The position numbers and the translations under genes are program-made. 64,000 nucleotides of DNA from 13-2-20CM-66-19 sp963824395 (GTDB lineage: Bacteria > Pseudomonadota > Gammaproteobacteria > Steroidobacterales > Steroidobacteraceae): assembly GCA_963824395.1 (NCBI GenBank), contig CAWGPF010000001.1, forward strand, positions 1,116,001 through 1,180,000, in the 5' to 3' direction. This document shows, in pieces, positions 51,551-61,177 of this stretch (position 1 is the stretch's first letter; each line of letters begins with the position of its first letter). The notes under the pieces are model-generated. The model worked only from the letters and a program-made list of their open reading frames with translations, ran no database searches and was not told the DNA's origin.

Positions 51551-54484
51551 TCACTCGAGCGACCGCCGTACCCAGCCCGCGTCGGTGTGGTTAAGCTCGT
51601 ACGCGGGCCAGTAGTGCTTGTCGAGCTTCAGGGTGATCACCTCGGGCGCGTTGTTCCAGGTGATGGTCTTCAGGCGCACCGAGGAGCGGTCCGGCCGCCC
51701 GAGCACCACCTTGAGGAAGTCATCCAGGTCCGGGGTGGGGACGCCATCGACCTCGACGATGCGCCGGCCGGGATAGAGGCCGTGGCGCGTTGCCGGTGAG
51801 CCGTAGGCGAAATAGGCGACGTACACGCCCACGGGGGCGACGCCGCGCTGGCTGCTCATGGCACGGTGCGGCGCCTGCAGTGTGGCGCCCGCCCACTGCA
51901 CGATGCGCTCGACGTCCGCGCCCGGCAGCGCTGCCGTCTCGACGCTGAGTGTCTGCTCCGCGCGGTTGCGCCAGATGGTGACCGCGACGGTCTGCCTGTC
52001 GGCGGCGGCGCGCTCCACTTCGCGGAAGCGCGTCACGACCTGGCCGTCGATCGCCAGCACCAGGTCCCCGGGCTGCAGCTGCCGTGCGGCGTCCGCACCG
52101 CCCACGAGCCGCACCACGGTGAGCGCCTGGCGGCGGCTCGGGGCATGGGCCGCGAGGCGCTGGATCCAGGCGTCGGTGAGGCCGATCTCGCGCGCCGCGG
52201 ACAGTGGCGTGACGCCAAGCTCCGCCTCGAGGGAGTGCAGCACCCGCCCGGTGCGCACCCGGTCGAGCATGTCGGCCACGACGTCGATCGGCACGCCGCG
52301 CGTGTCCTGGGCGATCTCGCGGCCGTTCTCGTAGGCGAAGCTCGACCAGGTGCCGAGCACGCCGCCCGACTCATCCGCGAGCACGCCGTCATACTCCAGC
52401 GGCGGATTCACCAGCTGCGCCGTCTCGATGTTATTGTCGCGGAAGCGCATGGTGCGCGACAGCGGCAGCTCGAGCGGGTCGAGGCTCGCGATCTCGGTGC
52501 TGCGCGCGCGCAGCTGGTTGTCGCCGGTGAGCCCCACGACCCAGATGCGCTCGCCGGGGACGATCTCGCGCGCCACGAGGCGCGCTGACTTCACCGGCGT
52601 GTTGCCGATGAGCTTCGGGTCGTAGGCGACGACGGCGAAGTCGTGCAGCGGGTGCACGTACACGACGCGCCCGGGCACCTGCACGGTGCCGGCGAAGGTG
52701 ATGGTGACGTCCCCGACCGCCACCGGCACGGTATTGCGGTCGACCACGACGAGGCCACGCTGTGCGTCGACCACGAGTCCGGTGCCGTGGTAGTTGCGCT
52801 CGGTGATGCCCGAGACCGAGTACGGCATGTCGAAGGTCACCATGGCGAGCGAGGGCGCGAGCGCGGTCATGCGCGGGTCGGGATACTTCGGGAACTGCGT
52901 GGCGCTCACCGCCACGGGCCGCGGCGCAGGACCGGCCGGCAGGTCGCTGCAGTCCCACACGCCACTCGCATCGTTGCGCGTGCAGTGGTGCGCCGGGAAC
53001 CACAGCCGGTCCATGCGGATGGTGCGCAGGTCGGTGCTGTTGGGGTCGTCGATGGTCAGGTAGCGCACCGAGGCGCGCTCGCCGTCGCCGAGCGCGGCGA
53101 TCCCCTCCTCGAATGACTTCAGCGTGTCGGTGCTCTTGCCGTTGAGGGTAAGCAGCACCGCCCCGCGCGGGATGCCCGCGGCGCTGAAGACGTAGCCGGG
53201 ATTGGCGACGAACACCCCGCGCACCGGCACGTTGAAATGCCGCGCCTGCTGGTAGGAGAGCGTGTGCACCACCGCGTCGCCGAACTCCGCATAGGCGCTC
53301 GGCGTGATCGCGTGCAGATCGCCCACCGGGAGCCGGGCGGAGAGCGCCTTGCCCCCCCGCTCGAGTTCCACTTCCACCTGCGCGCCTACCGCGTCATCGA
53401 GGATCTCCTCGAGCGGCTCGAACTGCGTGATGTAGCGGCCGTTGACCTTCACGAGGATGTCCCCGGTCTGCAGCACGTTCTCGCTCGGGCTGCCGGGCAG
53501 CACCTCGCTCACCACGAGCATCCCGGTGTTGCGCGGAAAGTCGCGGCGCACGGCCGCCTCGGTGCTGCCCGCAAGACCCAGGCGCTCGAGCTCATCGTAG
53601 GGGGTGTAGTTAAAGACCGAGTAGAGCGTGCCGCGCGGCACGGGCTTGCCCTGCTGGATCAGCTCGAGCGCCCGCTTCACGCGCCCGAGGGGCAGGTAGA
53701 AGCTCGAGGCCGCCCCGCTCGCGCCACCCGCATTGAGCGCCACGACGCGCCCGCGGATGTCGATGACCGGGGAGCCGGAGGAGCCGCCGGAGGTGCCCGA
53801 GGCGGCCTGCAGATAGAAGGTGTTGAAGTCGTTGTACTTGGTGATGCCGTAGTCGGGCGCGTCGCGGTCGAGGCGCGCCAGCGTCCCGGCGAGGATCGAG
53901 AGCTGCTCGCCGGCATTGTTGCCCACCACGCGGATCTCGCGCCCCACCACCGCCCCTTCCGGGGACAGCGGCAGCGCCTTCGGCCGGATGAAGCGCAGCT
54001 TCTTCGGGTCGTAGCGGTAGATGCCGAAGTCGTGCACCGGGTCGCGGTACACCGGATACAGCTGCACCTCTTCGCGGTTGAGGAAGGTGGCTTCCGAGGT
54101 CACCGGTCCCGGGGTCACGACGTGGCGGTTGGTGAGGATCAGGCCGCGCTCGGCGTCCACCACGAAGCCGGTCGCCTGCGCGGTCGTGTTCCACTCGGTG
54201 TCGAAGGCGCGCGTCTGGTCGACGTCGATGGAGACCACGCTCGGGGCGATGCGCTCGAGCGTGACGGCCCAGTCGGGGTTGCCCTCGACGGCCACCGCGG
54301 CCTGCGCGGCATTGGGCTGGCCGGTTTCACCCCCAGGCGGGGGCGGACCGGGCGCGGTCGCCGGCGGCGGCGCCGGCAGCGCGGTGCTCGGGGTCGCGGG
54401 AGAGGGAACCGGGCCCGCCGCCTGGCACAGGCTGGCTGCACACAGCAGCAGGAGACTCAGCCACGCGGGGTGCAGGCGTCGCAT
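51551..54484 (-). CDS. Tandem HtrA-type protease, Nma111-like
   Basis: A 977-residue secreted protein with a signal peptide (1-22) and a proline-rich linker to about residue 70. The first trypsin domain is complete: H121 (TNRHVV), D152 (HDFG), S236 (GGSSGSPV). PDZ-like regions follow at about 315-390 and 410-480, then TRNDASGVWD (502-511). A second protease-like domain (about 565-720) has Asn584 where the catalytic His should be, D615 and S706; two more PDZ-like regions follow (about 770-850, 880-955). This double HtrA layout and several segments match fungal Nma111. ATG 54484 is preferred; an in-frame TTG at 54511 would overlap dgkA. Confidence 0.88.
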   Translation of the reverse strand: MRRLHPAWLSLLLLCAASLCQAAGPVPSPATPSTALPAPPPATAPGPPPPGGETGQPNAAQAAVAVEGNPDWAVTLERIAPSVVSIDVDQTRAFDTEWNTTAQATGFVVDAERGLILTNRHVVTPGPVTSEATFLNREEVQLYPVYRDPVHDFGIYRYDPKKLRFIRPKALPLSPEGAVVGREIRVVGNNAGEQLSILAGTLARLDRDAPDYGITKYNDFNTFYLQAASGTSGGSSGSPVIDIRGRVVALNAGGASGAASSFYLPLGRVKRALELIQQGKPVPRGTLYSVFNYTPYDELERLGLAGSTEAAVRRDFPRNTGMLVVSEVLPGSPSENVLQTGDILVKVNGRYITQFEPLEEILDDAVGAQVEVELERGGKALSARLPVGDLHAITPSAYAEFGDAVVHTLSYQQARHFNVPVRGVFVANPGYVFSAAGIPRGAVLLTLNGKSTDTLKSFEEGIAALGDGERASVRYLTIDDPNSTDLRTIRMDRLWFPAHHCTRNDASGVWDCSDLPAGPAPRPVAVSATQFPKYPDPRMTALAPSLAMVTFDMPYSVSGITERNYHGTGLVVDAQRGLVVVDRNTVPVAVGDVTITFAGTVQVPGRVVYVHPLHDFAVVAYDPKLIGNTPVKSARLVAREIVPGERIWVVGLTGDNQLRARSTEIASLDPLELPLSRTMRFRDNNIETAQLVNPPLEYDGVLADESGGVLGTWSSFAYENGREIAQDTRGVPIDVVADMLDRVRTGRVLHSLEAELGVTPLSAAREIGLTDAWIQRLAAHAPSRRQALTVVRLVGGADAARQLQPGDLVLAIDGQVVTRFREVERAAADRQTVAVTIWRNRAEQTLSVETAALPGADVERIVQWAGATLQAPHRAMSSQRGVAPVGVYVAYFAYGSPATRHGLYPGRRIVEVDGVPTPDLDDFLKVVLGRPDRSSVRLKTITWNNAPEVITLKLDKHYWPAYELNHTDAGWVRRSLE

Positions 54485-54500
54485 CAGATTCAAGGCCTTC

Positions 54501-54887
54501 CTAGCGGCCAAGCAGCACGATCAGCCACACCACGCCGAGCAGCACGAAGGACATGAGGACCGCCGCGGAGCCGATGTCCTTGGCGAGCCCGGCGAGCTTG
54601 TGGCGCTCCAGTCCGATGCGATCAACGGTGGCCTCGATGGCGCTGTTCAGCAGTTCCACGATGAGGATGATGAAGACGGGCGCCACCAGCAGCGCCCGCT
54701 CGATCGGGCCGTGGCCGAGCCACAGTCCCAGCGGTATGACGAGGACGGCGAGGGCAAGTTCCTGGCGGAACGCGGCTTCCTCGCGATAGGCCCCCTTCAG
54801 GCCGTACCAGCTGGAGGCGAAGGCCCGCAGTACGCGTGTCAGGCCCCGGGGTTTGTAGCGGTCTGCGGCGGCGCCGTCGGCTTCCAT
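54501..54887 (-). CDS. dgkA: Diacylglycerol kinase
   Basis: Inner-membrane kinase recycling diacylglycerol to phosphatidate. The 128-residue protein has three hydrophobic helices and the family signature ELLNSAIEATVDRIG followed by HKLAGLAKDIGSAAV. Its first 49 nt overlap the gcvPB end, so it is probably read from the glycine operon transcript. The Nma111-like gene begins 17 nt downstream. Confidence 0.95.
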   Translation of the reverse strand: MEADGAAADRYKPRGLTRVLRAFASSWYGLKGAYREEAAFRQELALAVLVIPLGLWLGHGPIERALLVAPVFIILIVELLNSAIEATVDRIGLERHKLAGLAKDIGSAAVLMSFVLLGVVWLIVLLGR

Positions 54888-56341
54888 GTAAGGTCCAGTT
54901 GCCTTGCCGCCCGGACGTCATCGAGGCGGCGCACCGGCATGGTATGCGGTGCGCTGGTCACACGCCCGGGTTCTTGTTCGGCCTCCTTCTGGATCTGTGA
55001 CATGGCCGTCACAAAGGCATCCAGCACCTGGCGGCTCTCGGTCTCGGTCGGCTCGATCAGCAGGCACTCCGGCACCAGCAGCGGGAAGTAGGTGGTCGGG
55101 GCGTGGAAGCCGTAATCGAGCAGCCGCTTGGCGAAGTCCATCGCCGTCACGTTCAGCTCGCGCGCCTGGCGCTTGAGCGTGATGATGAACTCGTGGCTCG
55201 CGCGTCGCTGCGCATAGGCGGCATCGAAGCCGGCGTCCTGCAGGCGCCGCAGCAGGTAGTTGGCGTTGAGGGTGGCGTACTCGCCCACGCGCTGCATGCC
55301 TTCGCGCCCGAGCAGGCGCATGTAGATGTAGGCGCGCAGCAGCACCCCCGCATTGCCCATGAACGCCGAGAGTCGGCCGATCGACTGCGGCAGATCGGCC
55401 TCGCTCAGCCAGCGGTAGCGCTCGCCCTCCTTCGTCACCAGCGGGATCGGCAGGAACGGCAGCAGGCGCGCACCGACCCCGACGGCACCGGCACCGGGGC
55501 CGCCGCCGCCGTGCGGGGTGGAGAAGGTCTTGTGCAGGTTCATGTGGATGACGTCGAAGCCCATATCCCCGGGGCGCACCTTGCCCAGGATCGCGTTGAG
55601 GTTGGCCCCGTCGTAGTACAGCAGCCCGCCCGCGTCGTGCACGATGCCCGCCACCTCCTTGATGTGGCGCTCGAATACCCCGAGGGTGGAGGGGTTGGTG
55701 AGCATGATGCCCGCGGTGCTCGGTCCGACCGCGGCGCGCAGCGCCTCAAGATCCACATCCCCCTGCGCGTCCACCGGGATCTCGCGCACCACGCAGCCGC
55801 ACATGGTGGCGGTGGCCGGATTGGTGCCATGGGCGGCCTCCGGGACGATGATGACGTTGCGCTTCAGGTCCCCGCGTGCGCGGTGGTAGGCGCGGATCAT
55901 GGCGACGCCGGCGAACTCGCCATGCGCGCCGGCCATCGGCGAGAGCGCCACACCCTGCATGCCGGTGACCTCCTTGAGCATCTCCTGCAGCTCGTACATG
56001 CAGGCGAGGAACCCCTGACCGTGCGACTCGGGGGCGAGCGGATGGCGCGCCAGAAACTGCGGCAGCATCGCGTACTGATTACAGGCCTTGGGGTTGTACT
56101 TCATCGTGCACGAGCCGAGCGGATAAAAGTGCGTATCGATGGAGAAGTTCAGCTGCGAGAGGCGCGTGAAGTGGCGCACCGCTTCGAGCTCGCCCACCTC
56201 CGGCAGCTGCGCTGGCGCCTGGCGCCGCAGCGCCGGCGGCAGGTCCGCAAGGGCGGCGGCGGGGGTCTCCGCCGGCCACTGGTCGCTCGCCCCGCGCCCG
56301 GGGGTCGAGTACTCGAAGATCACCGGTTCAGTTGCGCGCAT
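54839..56341 (-). CDS. gcvPB: Glycine dehydrogenase (decarboxylating) subunit 2
   Basis: Half of the split P-protein that decarboxylates glycine and passes aminomethyl to GcvH lipoamide. The 500-residue subunit carries the PLP lysine in HMNLHKTFSTPHGGGGPG (K271). GcvPA and GcvPB are separate in many non-enteric bacteria, unlike the single GcvP of E. coli. The ATG at 56341 is the good start; the region upstream has only an intergenic stretch to gcvPA. Confidence 0.96.
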   Translation of the reverse strand: MRATEPVIFEYSTPGRGASDQWPAETPAAALADLPPALRRQAPAQLPEVGELEAVRHFTRLSQLNFSIDTHFYPLGSCTMKYNPKACNQYAMLPQFLARHPLAPESHGQGFLACMYELQEMLKEVTGMQGVALSPMAGAHGEFAGVAMIRAYHRARGDLKRNVIIVPEAAHGTNPATATMCGCVVREIPVDAQGDVDLEALRAAVGPSTAGIMLTNPSTLGVFERHIKEVAGIVHDAGGLLYYDGANLNAILGKVRPGDMGFDVIHMNLHKTFSTPHGGGGPGAGAVGVGARLLPFLPIPLVTKEGERYRWLSEADLPQSIGRLSAFMGNAGVLLRAYIYMRLLGREGMQRVGEYATLNANYLLRRLQDAGFDAAYAQRRASHEFIITLKRQARELNVTAMDFAKRLLDYGFHAPTTYFPLLVPECLLIEPTETESRQVLDAFVTAMSQIQKEAEQEPGRVTSAPHTMPVRRLDDVRAARQLDLTWKPTAPPQTATNPGA

Positions 56342-56361
56342 GGTTGGCGTTCCTCGTGTTC

Positions 56362-57735
56362 TCAGGCGGCCCGCGCCGGCTGCAGCACCTCGGCGAGGGC
56401 GCCGCTCAGGCGCTCCAGATCCGCCTGGGTCTTGGTCTCGGTGGCGCAAACCAGGAGCGCATGCCCGAGTTCCGGGTAGAGGCCGCTGAGGTCCAGGCCC
56501 CCGGCGATGCCGCGCGCGGCGAGCGCCTTGAGCACCGGCGCCACGGGGCGGTCGAGCTGCAGCACCGCCTCGTGGAACACAGCTCCTGCGAAGGCGCTGC
56601 GCACGCCCGGCAGGCGCGTGAGGAGGCTGACGAGCTCGCGGGTGCGCGCGTGACTCATCGCCGCGGTGCGCTCAAGGCCCTGCGGCCCCATGAGCGACAG
56701 GTAGATCGTGGCCGCAGTCATCAAGAGCCCCTGGTTGGTGCAGATGTTGGACGTCGCCTTGGCGCGGCGGATGTGCTGCTCGCGCGCCTGCAGCGTCAGC
56801 GTGAAGCCGGGCTTGCCGGTCACATCGAGCGTGCGGCCGACGATGCGGCCGGGCATCTGCCGCACGTGCTCCATGCGGCTCGTCATGAAGCCGAAGTACG
56901 GGCCGCCGGAGGACAGCGGCACCCCGAGGGGCTGCCCCTCCCCGACCGCGATGTCCGCGCCCTTCGTGCCCCACTGCCCGGGGGGCTTCAGCAGCGCCAG
57001 CGAGGTCGGGTTGACGACCCCGATCACCAGCATGCCGCGCGCGTGCGCCCAGTCGGTGAGGGCATCGACGTCCTCGAGGCGGCCGAAGAAGTTCGGCTGC
57101 TGGATGATGAGCGCGGTTGCGTCATCCGCCTCGTGGCGGGCGAGCGCTGCCGGCGACAGCACCCCGTCGGCCGCCCCGTAGGGGAGCTCTTCGAACTTCA
57201 GGCCCTGGTTGTGGGTGCTGGCGAGCGCCACCCGGCGGTAGTGTGGGTGCACGCTCGTCGGCACGAGGATGCGCGCGGACTTCGACTTGCGGTTGGCGCG
57301 CACCGCCATGAGCGCAGCCTCCGCCATCGCCGAGGCGCCGTCGTACATCGACGCGTTCGCCACGTCCATGCCGGTAAGGCGCGCGATCATGGTCTGGAAT
57401 TCGTAGATGAGCTGCAGCGTGCCCTGGCTCGCCTCAGCCTGGTAGGGCGTGTAGGCGCTGTAGAATTCCCCGCGCGTGGTAATCGCCCACACGGCGGCCG
57501 GGATGTGGTGCTCGTAGGCGCCGGCGCCGATGAAGTTCAGCAGCACCCCGTCGGCGGCGGCCCGCTCGCTCATGAGGCGCCCGACCTGCATCTCGTTCAG
57601 CGCCTCGGGGATGCGCTCGAGCGCCTGGATGCGCAGCTCCTGCGGGATCTCATCGAACAGCTCGTCCACGCTGCGCGCGCCGATGGCCGCGAGCATCGCC
57701 GTGACGTCTTGCGGCGTGTGGGGAATGAAGGCCAT
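56362..57735 (-). CDS. gcvPA: Glycine dehydrogenase (decarboxylating) subunit 1
   Basis: The other half of the P-protein, structurally similar to gcvPB but without the PLP lysine. The 457-residue protein begins MAFIPHTPQDVTAMLAAIG and contains FIGAGAYEHHIPAAV, ANASMYDGASAMAEAA and KATSNICTNQGLL. Its ATG shares one base with the gcvH stop. Subunits 1 and 2 assemble together. Confidence 0.96.
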   Translation of the reverse strand: MAFIPHTPQDVTAMLAAIGARSVDELFDEIPQELRIQALERIPEALNEMQVGRLMSERAAADGVLLNFIGAGAYEHHIPAAVWAITTRGEFYSAYTPYQAEASQGTLQLIYEFQTMIARLTGMDVANASMYDGASAMAEAALMAVRANRKSKSARILVPTSVHPHYRRVALASTHNQGLKFEELPYGAADGVLSPAALARHEADDATALIIQQPNFFGRLEDVDALTDWAHARGMLVIGVVNPTSLALLKPPGQWGTKGADIAVGEGQPLGVPLSSGGPYFGFMTSRMEHVRQMPGRIVGRTLDVTGKPGFTLTLQAREQHIRRAKATSNICTNQGLLMTAATIYLSLMGPQGLERTAAMSHARTRELVSLLTRLPGVRSAFAGAVFHEAVLQLDRPVAPVLKALAARGIAGGLDLSGLYPELGHALLVCATETKTQADLERLSGALAEVLQPARAA

Positions 57736-58133
57736 CAGCCGCCCTCCGCGTCCAGGACCTGCTGATACTCGGCCGCCGACAGCAGCGCGGCCGCGGCCAC
57801 CGCGCCGGCCGCAGGCTTCAGGCGCCACAGCCACCCGGCGCCGTAGGCATCGGCGTTCACCGCCTCAGGTTCCTGGGCGAGCTTCGCATTGCCGGCGGTG
57901 ACTTCACCGGCTATGGGTGCGTAGACATCGGAGGCCGCCTTGACCGACTCGACTACCGCGCAGGCCTCGCCCGCCTGCACGCTGCGCCCCGCCTCGGGCA
58001 CCTCGACGAATACCAGATCCCCGAGCGCGTGCTGCGCGTGATCGGTGATGCCGATCTCGAGCGTGCCATCAGGGAGCGTGCGCACCCACTCGTGCGACTT
58101 GGTGTACTTAAGATCCTCGGGAAGCTTGCTCAT
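57735..58133 (-). CDS. gcvH: Glycine cleavage H protein
   Basis: Lipoyl carrier that shuttles the aminomethyl group between P- and T-protein. The 132-residue protein has the lipoylated lysine K65 in VVESVKAASDVYAP, the TKSHEWV start and the GWLWRLKP core. It lies 22 nt from gcvT and overlaps gcvPA by one base. Confidence 0.97.
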   Translation of the reverse strand: MSKLPEDLKYTKSHEWVRTLPDGTLEIGITDHAQHALGDLVFVEVPEAGRSVQAGEACAVVESVKAASDVYAPIAGEVTAGNAKLAQEPEAVNADAYGAGWLWRLKPAAGAVAAAALLSAAEYQQVLDAEGG

Positions 58134-58155
58134 GAGTGTCCTTAAGCGGATTGAT

Positions 58156-59244
<1,089 letters not shown>

Positions 59245-59299
59245 GTAGTACTCCGAATCGGTCGCGGCCAAAGTCAAGCGGCAGGGCCACCCCCGGCCG

Positions 59300-59526
59300 A
59301 GGTGCCTGCCGCCCTTCTGTCCTGTGACCTGAGAGATCAGGCGCCGCCCCATGCCGGGCGTGCCGCTCCCCTTCGGTGGGCGATCCTTGCGCAGGATCGG
59401 CCGCTCTCCAGAAGCCCCGCGGCCGCAAAGCCGCCGTCTGCCGTTCTTGGGCCTGAGCGTTTCCGGGCGGAAATTGCGCCTTCGGCGTCCCGGCCCCGCG
59501 GCCGGACACTCTCCGAACAGACTGAT
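59300..59526 (-). promoter_or_regulatory. Tandem glycine riboswitch in the gcv leader
   Basis: Two glycine aptamers in a row. Aptamer 1 (about 59432-59520) has GGAGAG at 59509-59514, GCCGAAGG in the middle and CTCAGG plus GGCAGAC at its end. Aptamer 2 (about 59305-59420) has GGAGAG at 59404-59409, ACCGAAGGGG, CTCTCAGGTCACAGGACAG (59317-59335). These paired features are the established signature of gcv-type tandem glycine riboswitches, usually activators. The leader to gcvT is 300 nt. Boundaries are approximate. Confidence 0.88.
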
Positions 59527-59538
59527 TCGGGCGGGCGC

Positions 59539-59568
59539 ATGATAGCAGCCCTGATTCGTCGCGCCCAA
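59539..59568 (-). promoter_or_regulatory. Predicted sigma-70 promoter for the gcv operon
   Basis: On the minus strand TTGGGC (59568-59563) and TATCAT (59544-59539) with 18-nt spacing lie just before aptamer 1, predicting a start about 59530. The fit to position is good, the -35 match is moderate. It overlaps the ispG upstream region. Confidence 0.55.
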
Positions 59569-59613
59569 GCGTGGCAGAATTCGCAGTCCCGGCAGCCTGA
59601 ATTTGAAGCATTC

Positions 59614-60840
59614 ATGACAAGCGCGCGTCGTTCCTCAGTCGAAGTCATCATCGGCCCCGTGCGGGTGGGCGGGGGCGCCCCCATCGTCGTTCAATCGATG
59701 ACCAATACCGACACGGCCGACATCAGCGGTACCGTGAAGCAGGTGCAGTCGCTGGCGCGCGCCGGCTCCGAGCTCGTGCGTCTCACCGTGAACAGTGCCG
59801 AAGCCGCCGCCGCGGTCGCCCCGATCCGCGAGCGCCTCGATGCCCTCGGGGTACGCGTGCCGCTCATCGGGGATTTCCACTTCAACGGCCATAAGCTGCT
59901 GCTCGAGTACCCGGGCTGCGCCGAGGCGCTCGCGAAGTACCGCATCAACCCGGGCAACGTCGGGCGCGGCAGCAAGCGTGACCCACAGTTTGCGCAGATG
60001 ATCGAGACCGCCTGCCGCTACGGCAAGCCGGTGCGCATCGGCGTCAACTGGGGGAGCCTGGATCCTGAGCTGCTGACACGCCTGATGGACGAGAACTCCA
60101 GGCTCGCCGCGCCGCGCGATGCCCAGCAGGTCATGCGTGCCGCGGTGGTCGAATCGGCGCTCTCGAGTGCCGCCCGCGCCGAGGAGCTCGGCCTGCCGCA
60201 CGAGCGCATCATCCTCTCCGCCAAGGTCTCCGGCGTGCAGGACCTGATCGCCATCTACCAGGACCTCGCCGCGCGCTGCAATTACCCGCTGCACCTCGGG
60301 CTCACCGAGGCCGGCATGGGCTCCAAGGGCATCGTCGCCTCCACGGCGGGCATGTCGGTGCTCCTGCAGCAGGGCATCGGCGACACCATCCGCGTTTCCC
60401 TCACCCCGGAGCCCAACGGCGACCGCACCCAGGAGGTGATCGTCGCGCAGGAGATCCTGCAGACCATGGGGCTGCGCGCCTTCACGCCGATGGTGGTCGC
60501 GTGCCCGGGGTGCGGACGCACCACCAGCACCTTCTTCCAGGAGCTGGCGCAGAGCATCCAGAGCCACATCCGTCACCGCATGCCGCAGTGGCGGCGCGAG
60601 TACTCCGGCGTCGAGGAAATGACGGTGGCCGTCATGGGCTGCGTGGTGAACGGCCCGGGCGAGAGCAAGCACGCCAACATCGGTATCAGCCTGCCCGGCA
60701 CCGGGGAGCGCGCGGTGGCGCCTGTGTACGAGGACGGCGAGAAGACCGTGACGCTGAAGGGCGAGCGCATCGCGGAGGAGTTCCAGGAGCTGGTCGAGGC
60801 CTACGTCGCGCGCCACTTCGCACCCCTGGAGCGCGCGTGA
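59614..60840 (+). CDS. ispG: (E)-4-hydroxy-3-methylbut-2-enyl-diphosphate synthase IspG
   Basis: [4Fe-4S] enzyme converting MEcPP to HMBPP in the non-mevalonate isoprenoid pathway. The 408-residue protein has VIIGPVRVGGGAPIVVQSMTN, the cluster cysteines C297, C300 (CPGCGRTT) and C343 (MGCVVNGPGESKHANIG) with the following glutamate. The ATG at 59614 is chosen because alignment begins there; a frame open far upstream passes through the riboswitch and gcvT antisense. It is transcribed divergently from gcvT. Confidence 0.95.
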   Translation: MTSARRSSVEVIIGPVRVGGGAPIVVQSMTNTDTADISGTVKQVQSLARAGSELVRLTVNSAEAAAAVAPIRERLDALGVRVPLIGDFHFNGHKLLLEYPGCAEALAKYRINPGNVGRGSKRDPQFAQMIETACRYGKPVRIGVNWGSLDPELLTRLMDENSRLAAPRDAQQVMRAAVVESALSSAARAEELGLPHERIILSAKVSGVQDLIAIYQDLAARCNYPLHLGLTEAGMGSKGIVASTAGMSVLLQQGIGDTIRVSLTPEPNGDRTQEVIVAQEILQTMGLRAFTPMVVACPGCGRTTSTFFQELAQSIQSHIRHRMPQWRREYSGVEEMTVAVMGCVVNGPGESKHANIGISLPGTGERAVAPVYEDGEKTVTLKGERIAEEFQELVEAYVARHFAPLERA

Positions 60841-61175
60841 GCGCGCTCGCCGAGCGCCGCTGCCAGCCGTGCGAGGGTGGCACGCCGCCCCTGCCGCGGG
60901 CGCGTGCCGAGGAGCTGCTGCGTGAGGTGGGGGACGCCTGGGCGCTCAGCGAGGACGCGCACGCCATCCGCCGCGAGTTCCGCTTCAAGGACTTCTACCG
61001 CACGATGAGCTTCGTGAACGCACTGGCGCACGTTGCCAACATCGAGGATCACCATCCGGACCTCGAGATCGGCTACAACTACTGCCGCGTCACCTTCACC
61101 ACGCACGCGGTGCGCGGCCTGTCCGAGAATGACTTCGTCTGCGCCGCGAAGATCGACCTCATTCCCCTAAGCTGA
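60837..61175 (+). CDS. Pterin-4a-carbinolamine dehydratase
   Basis: Small enzyme (112 residues) that dehydrates carbinolamine pterins and is linked to phenylalanine hydroxylase and folate repair. Motifs: LSEDAHAIRREFRFKDFYRTMSFVNALAHVANIEDHHPDLEIGYNYCRVTFTTH, whose HHPD histidines are catalytic; this longer stretch spans residues 39-92. GTG at 60837 overlaps the ispG stop (GTGA). No phenylalanine hydroxylase is in the window. Confidence 0.92.
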   Translation: MSALAERRCQPCEGGTPPLPRARAEELLREVGDAWALSEDAHAIRREFRFKDFYRTMSFVNALAHVANIEDHHPDLEIGYNYCRVTFTTHAVRGLSENDFVCAAKIDLIPLS

Positions 61176-61177
61176 CC

